The notes beneath the pieces were generated by a model. It was not told where the DNA came from and searched no databases. It was given only the letters and a program-made list of their open reading frames with translations. A stretch of DNA of 64,000 nucleotides, taken from assembly GCA_905250125.1 (NCBI GenBank), contig CAJNOL010000436.1:62001-126000 (forward strand). The letters are read 5' to 3'. The translations under genes were made by a program, and so were the position numbers. Shown one piece after another: positions 11,236 to 32,780 of this stretch (positions are counted from its first letter, which is position 1; every line of letters starts with the position of its first letter). This DNA comes from Rotaria sordida. Lineage: Eukaryota; Rotifera; Eurotatoria; Philodinida; Philodinidae.

Positions 11236-13403
11236 TGAATTATTTGAATGATTCGTTGATTAGTTGCTAAGGATATCTTATCCAAGAGCTAATGGAAAAT
11301 AGTGGAGCGAAAAATAATTTCTTTTTTCTTTTTAATTGATTTTTCCACAGGGATAAATTCTATGATTTCAAATAACATAAACAATGAAGTTTATACTAAA
11401 TGCTAACTTGTTTAAACATAGAGATTTTTGAATATATAATTAGTAATTATCGGCTATAGAATAATGGAATTTTTTCAAAATTGTAGACATACAACTGGTT
11501 ATCTTTATAGGCGATTAATAAAGTTAGATGACACGTTGTCAAAGAAAGAAAAGTATTGAAAACACAATATTGTTGAAAACTTTCTAATCTGTACCAACAA
11601 AAAAAACCTCTATCGCATACAAATAGTTTATTCATTCTATTACATTATTGTTGAAAAATTCCTTCCCATGTGCATATATGTCAATTTTTGTCTTCTTTGC
11701 GTCATGATCCAGACTACTGCTTCTATTTTTGTTCATCAAAATATCTTTCTTATGTTATTCATCCATAGTTTATTTTTCTTTCTAAAAGCATATGTGGCCA
11801 TTAAATTATTTGTCGTGATAAAGTATTTACCTTATTCATCTTTCGATCTCAACAGGCATCGTGTTCGCAAAAGTAACAAGGGGATGCGTCTTTTGATGTA
11901 TGATAATTATCGGTATAAGATAAATAAAGTAACTGTGAAAGTTAAGTATTAGATTTACCAATAGTGTATGTATAGTGTTAGTATTCATACAGATTCCTGA
12001 TAATCAATCTATTAAAAGTAAAAGTAATTGTAACAGTCATTTACCATTCTCATAAGAGATAGAATGGCGAACATTGAAAAACATCCTTTACAAATGTAAA
12101 CTTATGGATAAAGTAAGTAATGGAGAATTCCCAGTAATCTCAGTCCGTATGCAATATTTTCGACGTTTTTCAACTGTATCATTAATGATGACTATGTGAG
12201 CTGCAAAGAAAAATTTCCCGTCTGTCATGGTTGATGATTTTGATAAGTTTATTTAAAAATTAATATACCAATGGCAGTACTAAGATCAAAGTACTGTCAA
12301 ACTCGAGTCATTAACTTTCTATAAATTATGTTTTCATTATATGAGACCATTATCGCATAGATCTTCACTTCATCAATAGCTGTAATTATGAAGTTTTTAT
12401 ATGAAATATTTGACTAGAGTATATAATTCACTGAAGAAAATCTCAAGGCAAATAGTTGAAAATAAACTCAATTACGAGTTTTGCTTTTCACAGAATACCA
12501 TCAACTCTCATGCTAGGAATAAACTTCATAAATCAAGCAAACTACAATCGTTTAACACGAAATATTTATCGATCATAGAAGAAACATTGAGCTCTCAAAA
12601 AAAAGGTCAAATGCTGCAAGATTTCTTGCCACCATTAAGATATCCTTGTTTGAAGAAAAAAGTTTATGTTGACCTTCTAGCTCCTTTGAATGAATGTTGA
12701 TCAAGTCCTGGATGTTATCTGCGATTAAGATTTATTGTTCTCTATTAATCGCCAAAATATGTAATCCAACGAGTTGCGTTTAGATACTTTTTAACTGGTA
12801 TATTAGAACTTTTCCACTAAAATAAAATGCATCGATCATGACAGTATCGCAGGCTCTAGCATGAAAATGTATCATAGTTTATTGGCTAACCATTTATTCA
12901 TCATTTTGTTTTGCATGTGCATCTACATATAACCGAATCGGTTGAACATACGTAACTTTACGCATTTTCGTATATCTTTTACTCTAGATTATTTCTCGAT
13001 TAGTCATTGTTCGAGAACAAATTGAGAAATTGATCGATGCTCACGAATGAACTGCCTCAAAGTGGTCTGATCGACGTCAAACCCATTTGAGTGAATCAGG
13101 TCTTAAGATATTATTGTATTGGACTCCAAGAATAGATATTACTAATTTCAATTAAATTGGAAAAGTTAGTCACATTCTTATATCCCTAGACAAAAAAAAA
13201 TAGCACAACGTACTCTGTATATATTATGAAAATAATAATAATAATAATAATAATAATGAGAAAATTTAGAAAAGAAAAAATATCCTGAGATGTATGACAA
13301 TATTTATTTATTAATTAATTTTTATTTGACTATCACTGTTTTATAACAAATCTATTGAAAGACATTTTGTTTTAATAAACAATATACATTAAGGAATGTA
13401 AAT
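11236..13403. other. Non-coding stretch between zinc-finger gene and FAK
   Basis: No gene is supported. The 99-codon open frame at 12401-12700 on the plus strand has ordinary composition but matches no family I recognise, and no flanking exons were found. An (AAT)n microsatellite lies at 13229-13257, just past the 3' end of the FAK gene. Confidence 0.5.
13229..13257. repeat. (AAT)n microsatellite
   Basis: About nine uninterrupted AAT units, downstream of the FAK stop codon. Confidence 0.9.
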
Positions 13404-22453
<9,050 letters not shown>

Positions 22454-22905
22454 TTTATTTATATTTATATCAGCATAACCAATGCCAATATAAATGATTT
22501 GAAGGATAACCGCATAATCTAATCTATTAATTCGATTCGTTCATAACTAAACCATTGATATATCAGAATAATTTAAATAATGACCTCTATCGTTTGATTA
22601 TTTAATACGTTCTCTGATTAACTACAAGAGGGTGTGGGTGTGGGTAGAATGAGTAACGTCAAGAAGCTTTCAGCCAATCATGTTAAAAAGATTACTAACG
22701 ACACCTAGCGGAGCTTTTGAATGCCTCTTCTTTATAGAAAACCAAAATTATCATATGACAGAGAAAAATTTTCTCTATCTACTGATACCTAAGTGATATT
22801 TGGCCCTTCTCAAAATCGGAAAACACCAATCATGTTGAGCTCACTTTTGTTTCTCTTATCTCACTATACTATTTGCCGTGTGGATCTGTACTGTTCAGGA
22901 GAGAC
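22454..22905. promoter_or_regulatory. Divergent intergenic region between FAK and the dehydrogenase
   Basis: The two genes start back to back about 450 bp apart, so both promoters should lie here. No TATA box or other element can be assigned confidently. A telomere-like run sits at 22630-22645. Confidence 0.5.
22630..22645 (+). repeat. Interstitial telomere-like TGTGGG repeat
   Basis: The 16 bases GGGTGTGGGTGTGGGT contain two perfect TGTGGG units plus partial units. This hexamer is, to my knowledge, the bdelloid telomere repeat. It may be a chance G-rich motif, a promoter site or a trace of telomere repair. Confidence 0.5.
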
Positions 22906-25900
22906 ATGACGTGTTGGGATCAAGATACAAGTCAGATGTTAGGTGAACGTATTGTTTTTAATGGATTGAATTCCGAAAAAATGTTTTCATCTGAAACAGT
23001 TCCATTACCGGAACTTGCACCAGGAGAAATTCTTGTTAAAGTAATTCAATATGTACATAGATACGAGAGTTTATTTATTTTTTCGTTTCTTTAATGTTAT
23101 GTAAAGGTTCGTTTAGCATCGATTTGTATGAGTGATGTACATACAACTACAGGTCAACGTGTAGAACCAACACCAAGGTAATTTATTAATTTAAAAGAAA
23201 TAGATTAATTATTTTTAACAAATGTTCTCTTTCTTTTCTTTTAAGTGTTCTCGGTCATGAAGCTGTTGTTGAAGTTATTGCTCATCGTCGACCTGAAAGT
23301 GATTTAATGAAAGGCGATCGTTTAACATTTTCAATTGCTGATTCTTGTACTAAATGTGAATTTTGTTTAAAAGGACTTTCACAAAAATGTACTAAATTAT
23401 TTAAAGTATGTTCTAAAAAACAAAAAGTTCTTTTTTTTCATATGAATTTAAAATTTGTCTCATTTTTTTTCATTTAATATAGTATGGTCATGCAAAATTA
23501 AGTGATGGCTCAGGTTTTAATGGTTGTTATGCTTCACATATTATAATTCGAAGTGGTACTCATGTTGTCAAAATACCTAATATTATATCTGATCGATGTG
23601 CAGCACCAATTAATTGTTCATTAGCAACAGTAATGTGTGCTATGGAATTTGTACCGAAGATTAAAAATGGACGAGCTTTTGTTCAGGTATATTGATTTCT
23701 TTTTTTTGTTTAATGAAAGATATCTATATGATGATATTTAAGATTGAGAATAAATATTCAGTTGAAATTCGAAAAACTGATTAGTAAAGAATATTCACTA
23801 TGAATAGATCTCTGTAGACTTGTGTGTTATAAAGTAGGCGAGAAAAATTGAGTATTTTGTTTTTTATTGTGACAGAATTTCAAGAGAAAAAGACATGTAC
23901 TTCTGAAGTATTCGGAAGTAATAACACATAACAATACCAACTCTCTTTCTTTATATATTAACTTTTCTTTTCTATCTGATCAAAAAAAAAAATAAGTTGA
24001 TGTTATTTCTTTTTGAATATCTGTGCTAAACAAACAATGGTAAAAAGTGGACGAATAAGTTGTCTTCTACTATGAGTTCTACTTTTAGTAGATTTTTTTA
24101 ATGAAAATAATATATATTTTAAAAAAAGCTGTCAGCGTAATCCATGTTGGATTAAAATGAGAAATAAATATGTAATTGTTCTTGCTTATTATAAGAAGAT
24201 TATTTTATTTTATCTATTTTGGAACACAATTCATCACTATCCTTTTACTTAATCATTCAGAGTCTGACATAAACAAAGGTGAGCTAGGTGTTGCGCTACT
24301 ACCGGAACAAAGAAATATGTAATAATTACCATCATTGACACCATATTACATGGATTACCCCTAAGATCTTAGGCGACTGTCGTACCATCCACAATCTCCT
24401 GACTGTCACTACTGCGAGAAATGCAACAAGAATGTAGTTCATATATTATAATGAGACACTATTGATATGCGGTCTTTGATTGTATATCAAAAATATGTGT
24501 CAATATCTGTAGGAAGATATGCAAATTTTAACCTTGTATACTTCAACACTCCTTGTTTAGATCGTATTTCATAAAAGATTGATTATATGAGTCTTATTAT
24601 TAGAGATATGGCAGTTCGGTAATGATATTCAATCTAAGGAATTGACCTGTCTGTACAGTTCCTCTAAGGAAAAGTAATGTCTGGAAATGAGCTGTCCGCA
24701 AATTTTTTTTATTCTTCAAATAGAACAATAATATATTCATTTGATCTAAATTTATGAGCTGAAGTTGATCCATAACGAATATTTGTTTTTTATCACCCAT
24801 GCTTGATAGACAAACTTAGTTATTCACATTGAACAATGATTCAAACTTAAATATGATTTCTAACAAACTATTGATACAATAAATCAAGTAAGGAACTTCG
24901 TTTTCTTTATACTTTTTACGAAATGATATATAGTTAGATTAAACGAAAAAAGAACGAGTATAGACAATACAATAAATAATTTTTGGAACAATATTGTTTG
25001 ATTATTTTGATAAGGGCATCTAAACTTCCATATCTAAGCAATTTCTCTCAATTGTTCTGCTTAATTTTGTTTTCAATGATCGAAAATTCCATTCCTAAAA
25101 AAATCCATTGTCTGAAGTCATCAAGCTTCTTTGATCATGTATAAAAAGCTATTAGTGCAATCCATGTAGGATTAAAATGTGAAACATGATAGACCTGCAT
25201 ATAGTATAAATTAAATCTATCTCAGACGATGATAAAAAGGGGCATTACTAACTTGTCGGTGATGGTTCAGATTTCTACGCCTATATTTCAACACTCCTTT
25301 TAGATTATGTTTCACAAAAATTCGATTTATCAGAAATCAATTAAATATATTTATGTTTTGATAAAATGCTTGAAAAAACTAATCATATAATCTATAAAAT
25401 GAAATTCCTCAATCTAGCCGGTTTTTTAAACCTACATCCGCTTCTATTTGCAGAAGATTTCATGATTTTGGTAATCAATCTTTTTTTTTTAATATTATTT
25501 CATAGGGTGATGGAATGCTTGGTTTATATACTTCGGTAGTTCTTCATGAACTTGGATATGAGACAGTCTATTGCTCAGGTAATCATATTCAACGGTCACA
25601 ATTTATAACTCGTTTTGGTGCAGTACCACTTTACAATGGTAAAACATATTTTTATAAATCATACTTCAGTCTTCTTCAAAGTAATCTTTGGATTAGGAAT
25701 ATTCAAATCGTATGAAAATTTTCGAATATGTTCAGATTATAGCGGAGAAGTTATGGTAAAATTTTCAGCTCGATACTATGATGTTTTCATGAGATATTCA
25801 TCAAACAAGAGTCGAAAATAGCTCATTTTGACAATCCGAAAATCTCTGTGAGTCTCGATGTTATATATTTTATTTGAATCGGCATCAGTATCGTATTCAT

Positions 25901-26783
25901 ACGATTTAAATATTCTTAATCCAAAGATCATTTCGAGGGGTTGCTTATAACAAATGTTCACGTATGAAAATATTAATTTAATTTTTTTCTTTTAGACAGG
26001 CGAAGTACGATACAAAAAAAAAACATATTGCCATATATTTATTACTATTTTTGCTTGGTTTTGTTGTCTTCTTCTTCTTCTTTTTGCACATATATATATA
26101 TACATATATATTGATTTCTTGTTTGAAGAAAAGTTTGCCAATTTAATCATTGAAAGAGATTTAACTAGATTATGCATGCAGTAGTCATATGTATATCTTG
26201 TAATTGATTTTTATGCAATTTGTAAAATGAGTAAATTGTAAAAGATTTGTTTTCTTTTTCTTTTTTTCTATTTTTAATTGAATATTTTTTTCCTAGATGA
26301 AATACTAATCGAAGAAACAAATAAAATTGATGTTGTTGTTGAAGTAAGTGTTATTTTTCTTTCAAAAGAAAGTATAAAAAAATACAGAAACATATCATGA
26401 TAGGTTTGTGGAGTATCAAATGTTGTTAATGATGGTATTAAATTATTAAAACCAGGTGGATTATATCTTTTTCTTGGTATGGTTCATCCACATTCTGACC
26501 TACATATAACTGGTGAACAGATTATTCGTAAATGTCTTATGATAAAAGGTAAAGAAAAAAGAAAATTAATTGAAAATTAAGCCTCTTTTTTTTTCAAGGT
26601 ATTCATAATTATGCTCCACGTCATCTTGATCAAGCTGTTGATTTTCTTGTAAAAACAATTGACAAATATCCATATGAAGAAGTCGTAGGACCTACATATG
26701 ATTTATCAGACTTACAAAATGCTATAAAAATTGCAACAGAAAAAACTTATGCTAGAGTTCTTGTTAAACCAAATATGAAATAA
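22906..26783 (+). CDS. Zinc-dependent alcohol dehydrogenase, phosphonate-associated (HpnZ-like) type
   Basis: Eight exons: 22906-23040, 23107-23177, 23246-23405, 23483-23686, 25506-25638, 26297-26343, 26404-26548 and 26599-26783. All are GT-AG with consistent phase, giving 359 residues, a normal length for medium-chain dehydrogenases. Catalytic zinc ligands are Cys in ICMSDVH and GHEA. The structural zinc cysteines are CTKCEFCLKGLSQKC. The NAD(P)-binding turn is altered to GDGMLGLYT. Segments such as KYGHAKLSDGSGFNGCYASH, PINCSLATVMCAME and IHNYAPRHLDQAVDFL resemble the bacterial alcohol dehydrogenases linked to phosphonate breakdown rather than ordinary animal ADH. Substrate unknown. A bacterial origin followed by intron gain is inferred. 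Introns 4 (1.8 kb) and 5 (658 bp) hold repeats. AATAAA lies at 26803. Confidence 0.88.
24126..24580 (+). repeat. Dispersed repeat family A, copy 2 (in dehydrogenase intron 4)
   Basis: It starts near GCGTAATCCATGTTGGATTA and runs through GTAGTTCATATATTATAATG to an end like CTTCAACACTCCTTG, followed by GATCGTATTTCATAAAA. It shares this order with the copies at 349-1490 and 53072-53365. It is non-coding. Confidence 0.7.
25142..25325 (+). repeat. Dispersed repeat family A, copy 3 (internally deleted)
   Basis: It has the family start (GCTATTAGTGCAATCCATGT, then GGATTAAAATGTGAAACA) and the family end (TTCAACACTCCTTTTAGAT, then TTTCACAAAAA). The central block with the TATATTATAACGAG motif is missing. 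It lies in the same intron as copy 2. Confidence 0.65.
25684..25932. mobile_element. MITE in dehydrogenase intron 5
   Basis: The left end ATCTTTGGATTAGGAATATT and the reverse complement of the right end ATCTTTGGATTAAGAATATT are nearly identical. The match continues through AAATCGTATGA, for about 33 bp. The element is about 250 bp and non-coding. A TA is seen at the left border only. An (AT)n run follows at about 26087-26110. Confidence 0.75.
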
Positions 26784-27093
26784 CAAATTTTTATATAGAA
26801 TGAATAAATCTTTCATTATCATTTTTAATCCGTTCTTATTGTTTGCTATGCTCTTTTGTGATGTTTTTTGTTTATATATGTATCTTTATAGTTAAAAAGG
26901 ACGATACTTTGTATTATGATTTTATCTTATTCAAGCTAAATAATTATTATATATTGGGTTGCATTTTTTTTCCTTTATGCATGTTCTCTTTATTATTTTA
27001 TGCATGAAATAAAGAAAATTTTACACACACGATCAATGAAAGTTACTGAAATTTAAAAGTCTGAAATTATTTTTCTATTAATTGTTTTTTTTT
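26784..27093. other. Convergent 3' intergenic region
   Basis: The dehydrogenase (+) and the small secreted protein gene (-) converge here. Apart from the AATAAA at 26803 only AT-rich sequence is seen. Confidence 0.6.
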
Positions 27094-27696
27094 TTACTCT
27101 TCTTTGATCGGTGATAAGGCATTGAATTGCTCCAATATTTTGACAACTTTAGCCCAGTTCGCTGCAGCTATTCGACTTGTTCGTTTGTCATTAAGACATC
27201 GGTGTCCACATCTATCAGATTTTTCTTGGCAATATTCAATCGAATTGTTTACAGCTTTATTTATATGTATTAAGAGACAAGTAGCAAACTGCTGTTGACA
27301 TGAAGCAAAACAATAACCTAAGAGAATATTTTAAATAATATAAATCAATCAAAAACAATTTATAATAAATAAATAATTTTTACCACAAATTTTGGCTTCA
27401 ATCGATGGATTTTCATTGTCAAGTGCGATGTCACAATCTGGTAGTGGATTTTCATTACGTCGACTCCACCAAACTAAATATTAAAATAAAAAGCCAAAAC
27501 TTTTTGCATGTTAAAAGTTACATTAAGATAATGATATTAATAAAGAAAGTCAAAGTAATACTGACAACTATTCCCTTGATAGTATCAAGTTCAATATCAA
27601 AAAGAAAAACAAAAAAGAGAACTTACTGTTACTTCGTGAAGAAAGGCATTGCATCAGTTGAATAAGCGAAAGGAACAAAACGAATTGTTTTAACAT
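27094..27696 (-). CDS. Small secreted cysteine-rich protein
   Basis: Three exons are read on the minus strand: 27696-27627, 27473-27384 and 27317-27094. Phases agree and the product is about 127 residues. The first exon is a classic signal peptide (MLKQFVLFLSLIQLMQC, then SS). The mature chain has eight cysteines (DC, IC, GYCFASC, TC, YC, RCGHRC), enough for four disulfides, and a helical-looking tail ending SPIKEE. I recognise no family. Signal peptide, small size and cysteine content suggest an extracellular or body-fluid protein; any more specific role would be a guess. No ATG upstream gives a better start. Confidence 0.75.
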
Positions 27697-28985
27697 TTTT
27701 TCCAAAAAAATAAATAAATCAAGTAATTACAATAGCTTATATAAATATTTCTGTCCTCTAGAATTTATAAAAAAAAAAATCACAGATAACAATATATTGA
27801 TCGTCTATGCAGTTAAAAAAACAAATATCTTTTTCATAGATAAAATTATCTCGTCACATGAAAAAAAACGCAGTTGCACTTGTGAAATAAAAAATCGAGA
27901 AATGAGAAGGATGTTTATCATCAGATATAAAATAGACTTACAAGATGAGAGAGAGAGAGAGAGAAGAAAACGGATGTGAGATTTCTCTTAAGATAAAGGA
28001 AGACAAAGAAAAAATTTCTATAATAAATAATCAACTAAATCATTGGACCAGATAAAAAGCTTTGCTTTCAATTTTCATTTTTCAATAATAAAATGAACAT
28101 AGAATGAATAATATCGGATTTAGAATATCTTTTATATAGGATAAATATGATTCAAAAAAAAAGGTGAATAGATTTTCTTCTTTTTTTAAATTAAAATCAT
28201 GTCAAATCATGTTTTCATCTGATTAACAATAAACAATTGTCAGTATTAATAACATTAATGAATATTCTTATGAAATAAAAACATTAATTAAAAAGATTTA
28301 AAACCCCAAAAAAAAGACGACGTAAATTGAAATACCATGTAGCAAATAGAAAAATAATCAATGAAACAATAATTTTCTTTTCATTCTTATGATACTTACA
28401 AATGACATAGATATTTTGATGTTTTTCATTAGACTTAATAAAGACCACAATTGAAAGTACATATTCATATATATATATATATATATGTGTCTTCTTAACT
28501 TCTACCAATGTAAATTTTTGTTCAATAAAACAAGGTGAAAGAAGTATACTAAGGTTGCATGTTGCAATTTGTCAAGGAAAAAAATGATGCCTATTTAACC
28601 ATGCATCAATTCATTCAAAAACAGGATCTAGTTACAACAACAAATGGCTTATTCAGACGTACTCATCCAGTAAAACTCAAATAAATGAGTTCAATCACGC
28701 ATACTTCAGTTTTGCAAGATGCATGAGTCAGAAATTAAAAAGTTATTATATTGGATCATTATTTCAAATTTGAAATAATGATCGAGTAAAAAAAAAAGAA
28801 CGCAAAAATCTGTTTTATAATCATAACTAAGTTTGGTATGATTAATGTTTCGTAAGCTGTGATGTTTGGGATTAAGAGATTCTCTGATTAAAAAAAATTA
28901 CATTCTCAGCTGAATTAACAAATGCTCATGACACAGCATACGTTGTCAAAAGCTAAAAATACTTATTAGAATTATGGTGTACGTT

Positions 28986-29832
28986 CATAATAAGCGGTAC
29001 AAAAACCTTTGGAAAAATGTCAAACTCTGTTAAATGATATTGCCAACTTCTAAACCAATGAAATTTTTGTTTTGTTAAGAAGAATAACAACTGAACTACA
29101 AATTTTGTACTAGACATTTGTTTTCTAGAATGAATCTAAGAAAGAGGAAACGCCAACACTCAAACACCTCTTAAAAAGCTCTTGCAAGTTCACCATCGCG
29201 TAACATTGTGTTTCTATTTTCCATTGAGTCTTTTAGATCAGAAATGAAACGGAAAAAAACACGTTTAATGATGATTTTTGTAGTATAAAGAGTGTTCTTT
29301 CGTTTTGCAATAATAAAAAAATATCTTTTGAACTATTCTTTTTCTGCTAAATTTCTATGATCTGATATATTTCGACCGAATAACTCACAAATAATTTAGG
29401 TTTCTGGAGATTGTACTTGATGCCATTCCAAACTGATTATAGATGCAAAACTCTATTTTTATAAAAATTTTCAATTTCCAATTTTTTCTTTTGATTAAAC
29501 CGTCAAGAACAGATCTAAAAAATTTTACCAAAGCTGACATCGATTAAGGTTGTGATACGCTACATTTTGGTGAATTATTTTAAATTAGAATTGAGCTCAT
29601 GTAGCTCAAAATAATTGAGAAATAGAAATTTTTTAGAAGCGTTTGTTTTTTGGTTTTTCCTTCTTCTTAGATTTGTTTTTGAAAAATATATCTGATACAA
29701 AATTTGAAGTTCAAGCGTTACTCTTTCCGATAAAACAAAAAACAATTTCATTGGTTTAGAAGTTGGCAATATGATGTAAAAGAGTTTGACATTTTTTTCA
29801 AAGACTTTTGCATCGCTTACTTATTATGCATG
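28986..29832. mobile_element. Foldback-type element with about 200-bp inverted arms
   Basis: The left arm (about 28986-29180) and right arm (about 29600-29832) are diverged inverted copies. They share TTGCCAACTTCTAAACCAAT exactly, AAAAATGTCAAACTC, CAAATTTTGTA and AATCTAAGAA.AGGAAA. The centre of about 420 bp is not repeated and has no coding frame. It is a non-autonomous, long-TIR DNA element. The target duplication is not clear. Confidence 0.75.
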
Positions 29833-31968
29833 ATGCGGAAGCACTCCTTGACTTGTTTGTCACATGCAAGACACAGAAACTAAAGATCGAAATAATCCTT
29901 CTGATACATCTCTAGAATACTTATCGTAAAAGATGTTTATTTAAATGTTTTTGAAGATTTTAAATAGAAAAAAAAAAAGTAAACGTTTAAAAATAATTTT
30001 TTGTAGAATAATAGTAAAGATAAAAATGAATAAAAGCATTTCATCTCTTTTATTATATGATGTAAATAGAATAACAGAAGCGTAGAATTCATAACAATCG
30101 ATCATATGGTAATAGATTTTTATTGATTGTTATATTCGGGATAATGATTTATTTTTGTTTCTCTACATATTTAATTTGTTGCTATCTTGATAAATATTGT
30201 TAATTCAAGCAACTAAAAATTATTTTTATTTATTTTTCCACAAGCATTTTTTGTATTTACCATTTTATAAGATATGTTTTTCAATCTAGATTCTCGATAG
30301 TCTTTAGAAGTACAAGGAGGTAAAAATTTGACAGACAGTCGGAGGTAGTCTGTCTAGAAGAAAGTGACTGAGAAAAGCTGAAGACAATTTTCTGACATCA
30401 ACTCATAGTTTTTGCAGATACGGCATGAAAAATACAGGGGTGAGCTAGTTCAATTCAGCTCCTCCCACATCGAGACCTCTGTTTCCCATTCATCTATCAT
30501 TTTAAAAAGAATATTCTATATCTAACAATTGAAAAGATTTTTTAATAAATAAATCTAATTAATTTTTGAAAAACTTTTATAAAATTCATTTAAAATATTC
30601 AATACGATAGAAATATGTTGGTCATATTATTTTGAATAATTAATAGCGTCTCTATTATCTTTCGTTCTCTTTGTTCTATTCTTATATAATTAAATAATTC
30701 TTCTGAAAGAGTATTTGAAGACTAAAACAAGAAAAAGATCTTGCAAAAGAATATTTTGTATTACATAGACACTCCTCTGCCATTATATATATATATAGAA
30801 TTGACAAGAAAATTAATCGAAGAATGTTTAATTATTTGAAAGTTTTACTAAATTTTATATAATAAATCATTTGTTTAAATAAAGATTTTTCAAGCAATTA
30901 TATTCATTTGTCATTTGATATTACATTGATAAATTAGATAATAAAATTTGTATTTATTTGAATATGTTCTTCAAATCTTATAAAGAAGATTTAATAAAAT
31001 TCAATTAAATTTCTATTTTCATGTAACCATTTTTCTGCATTATGCACACTTCAATGACTTAAAAGCAAACGCATTTATCATCATTCAAAATGTAGCATGT
31101 TGTTTTTTTTCTAATGTCTAAAGATGATAGGAACTAAAAATAAGGATAAGTGCATTTTTTTAAATCAAAACTTCTATGGGTGAATTCATAATGTTTTTAT
31201 GCTTGTTATTGCATTTAAAATGCATCATGTTAAAATGTCTCAACTTTCTCTATTATAGAAACGCGCCCTGACATTGTATGTTGCTAAAGAGCATCTTAAT
31301 GGGTTTGAAAATATCACAAATTTCTTGTTGAAAAAAAAGAAAACTGCAGCTGTATTACAATATTGATCATCTGTTGTCATTATATAATCTATTCACCTCA
31401 ATTAAACACATATTCCAAATCGTTGTGTAAAACTCATCAGATAATATTTAACTATTGTAACTTTGTATTGAAAGAAAATTGTATTTTTATGATAATTAGT
31501 TCATGAAATCATATAAACCGAAAAAAAAAATAATTTTTTTTTTGTTTTTTTGTCACATACATTTAAATTTTATTATGATAATTATTATAGATTCTAATTT
31601 ATAGGAAATAAAAATAATCGGCATGTTATTTAAGTAACTAATTATTCAACAATGTATATGTGCACTCTTTATAAGGACAATATGAATTTCATCAAAAGAC
31701 ATTATTTATTATAAAAGAAAATCATGAATATTGTAAACACAATAGCATTTAGCTACATTTTATCAAATAATTTTTATGAAAATTTTAATATAACTTCTGA
31801 ATAAAATGCAATTAATCGGATTCGCTATCATGATTATATTTGCACTAAATAGTACTGGTAAAATAATCTGAAGCAATATAAGTAGTAGATGCATTCAAGG
31901 TAAAAAAGAAGGTGTCCGAGTGCATATTAGCGGCATAATTAGGGAAATGATGGATTATGTTTCGACAC

Positions 31969-32780
31969 GTAACGGATGATGCAAAAAATCCTGCATTAAT
32001 TTTGTTTGCAGTATAGTATGACAATGACTCCTTATAGAAACTTGATAGTTTTCTTATTAGAATGAGCGAAATATCTACTAGAAAGCTTTTGGTTTAGAAT
32101 ACTTAATAATAGCTGAAAAGTCTTAAGGATATGTTTGATTGAAATATGTCTTGCAACTGGATAGACAATCAGTGATGAGAAGTGTTTTTTAATCGAATTG
32201 TCATGTACTTGACTTTCGAAATTTTGAGGCAGGTTATGTGTGAGTGTAAACAATGCAATGTGGACCTTCTAGCCATATCAAAATATTCGAGTTACAAAAC
32301 CGTAGTTTTCATAGAAAATAATTTTATGAAAAACTTAATTTTCTCTCTTCAATGTCCAATGAAGTTTTTCTTATAATGTCTAATATTTTGTTTTATAGAA
32401 TATGCTTTTGTAGAGCGATTGTTAAACTCTAATTGGATATTTTCACTTGTGAAAATCATTGGAATAGTGTCAATTTCGAATTCAACTGAATACTTGAAAA
32501 TTTTATTTTTACCTCTTTACAATGCCTTATCCTAGTACTACAAAACCCGATAGAAGACGTAAAAATAAGACTAACTTTCTTAGTCAATGAAGGTTTTCTT
32601 CACAATTTGAGAAACGTGCAGAGAACTTTTTCAGCCTTCAGTAAATATTTTAAGCCAAAATCTTTGTAGTAAAGACTTTGCTCATTCTAATAAGAAAACT
32701 ATCAAATCTCTACAATGAATTGTTCTCATGGTATATTGAAAACAAAAGTACTACAGAATTTTTTGCATCATCCGTTAACT
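31969..32780. mobile_element. Foldback-type element with about 150-bp inverted arms
   Basis: The left arm begins near TAACGGATGATGCAAAAAAT and includes TTGATAGTTTTCTTATTAGA and ATGAGC. The right arm (about 32615-32780) carries the same on the other strand. The match is strong at the ends and in the TAGTTTTCTTATT block, weaker between. No coding frame. This family differs in end sequence from the element at 28986. Confidence 0.75.

Noticed and set aside
12401-12700. 99-codon open frame
   Set aside because: It has no domain, no neighbouring exons with matching phase and no clear coding bias against its surroundings.
27104-27298. Plus-strand open frame of 64 codons
   Set aside because: It is the antisense shadow of exon 3 of the minus-strand secreted-protein gene, which has consistent splice sites and a signal peptide.
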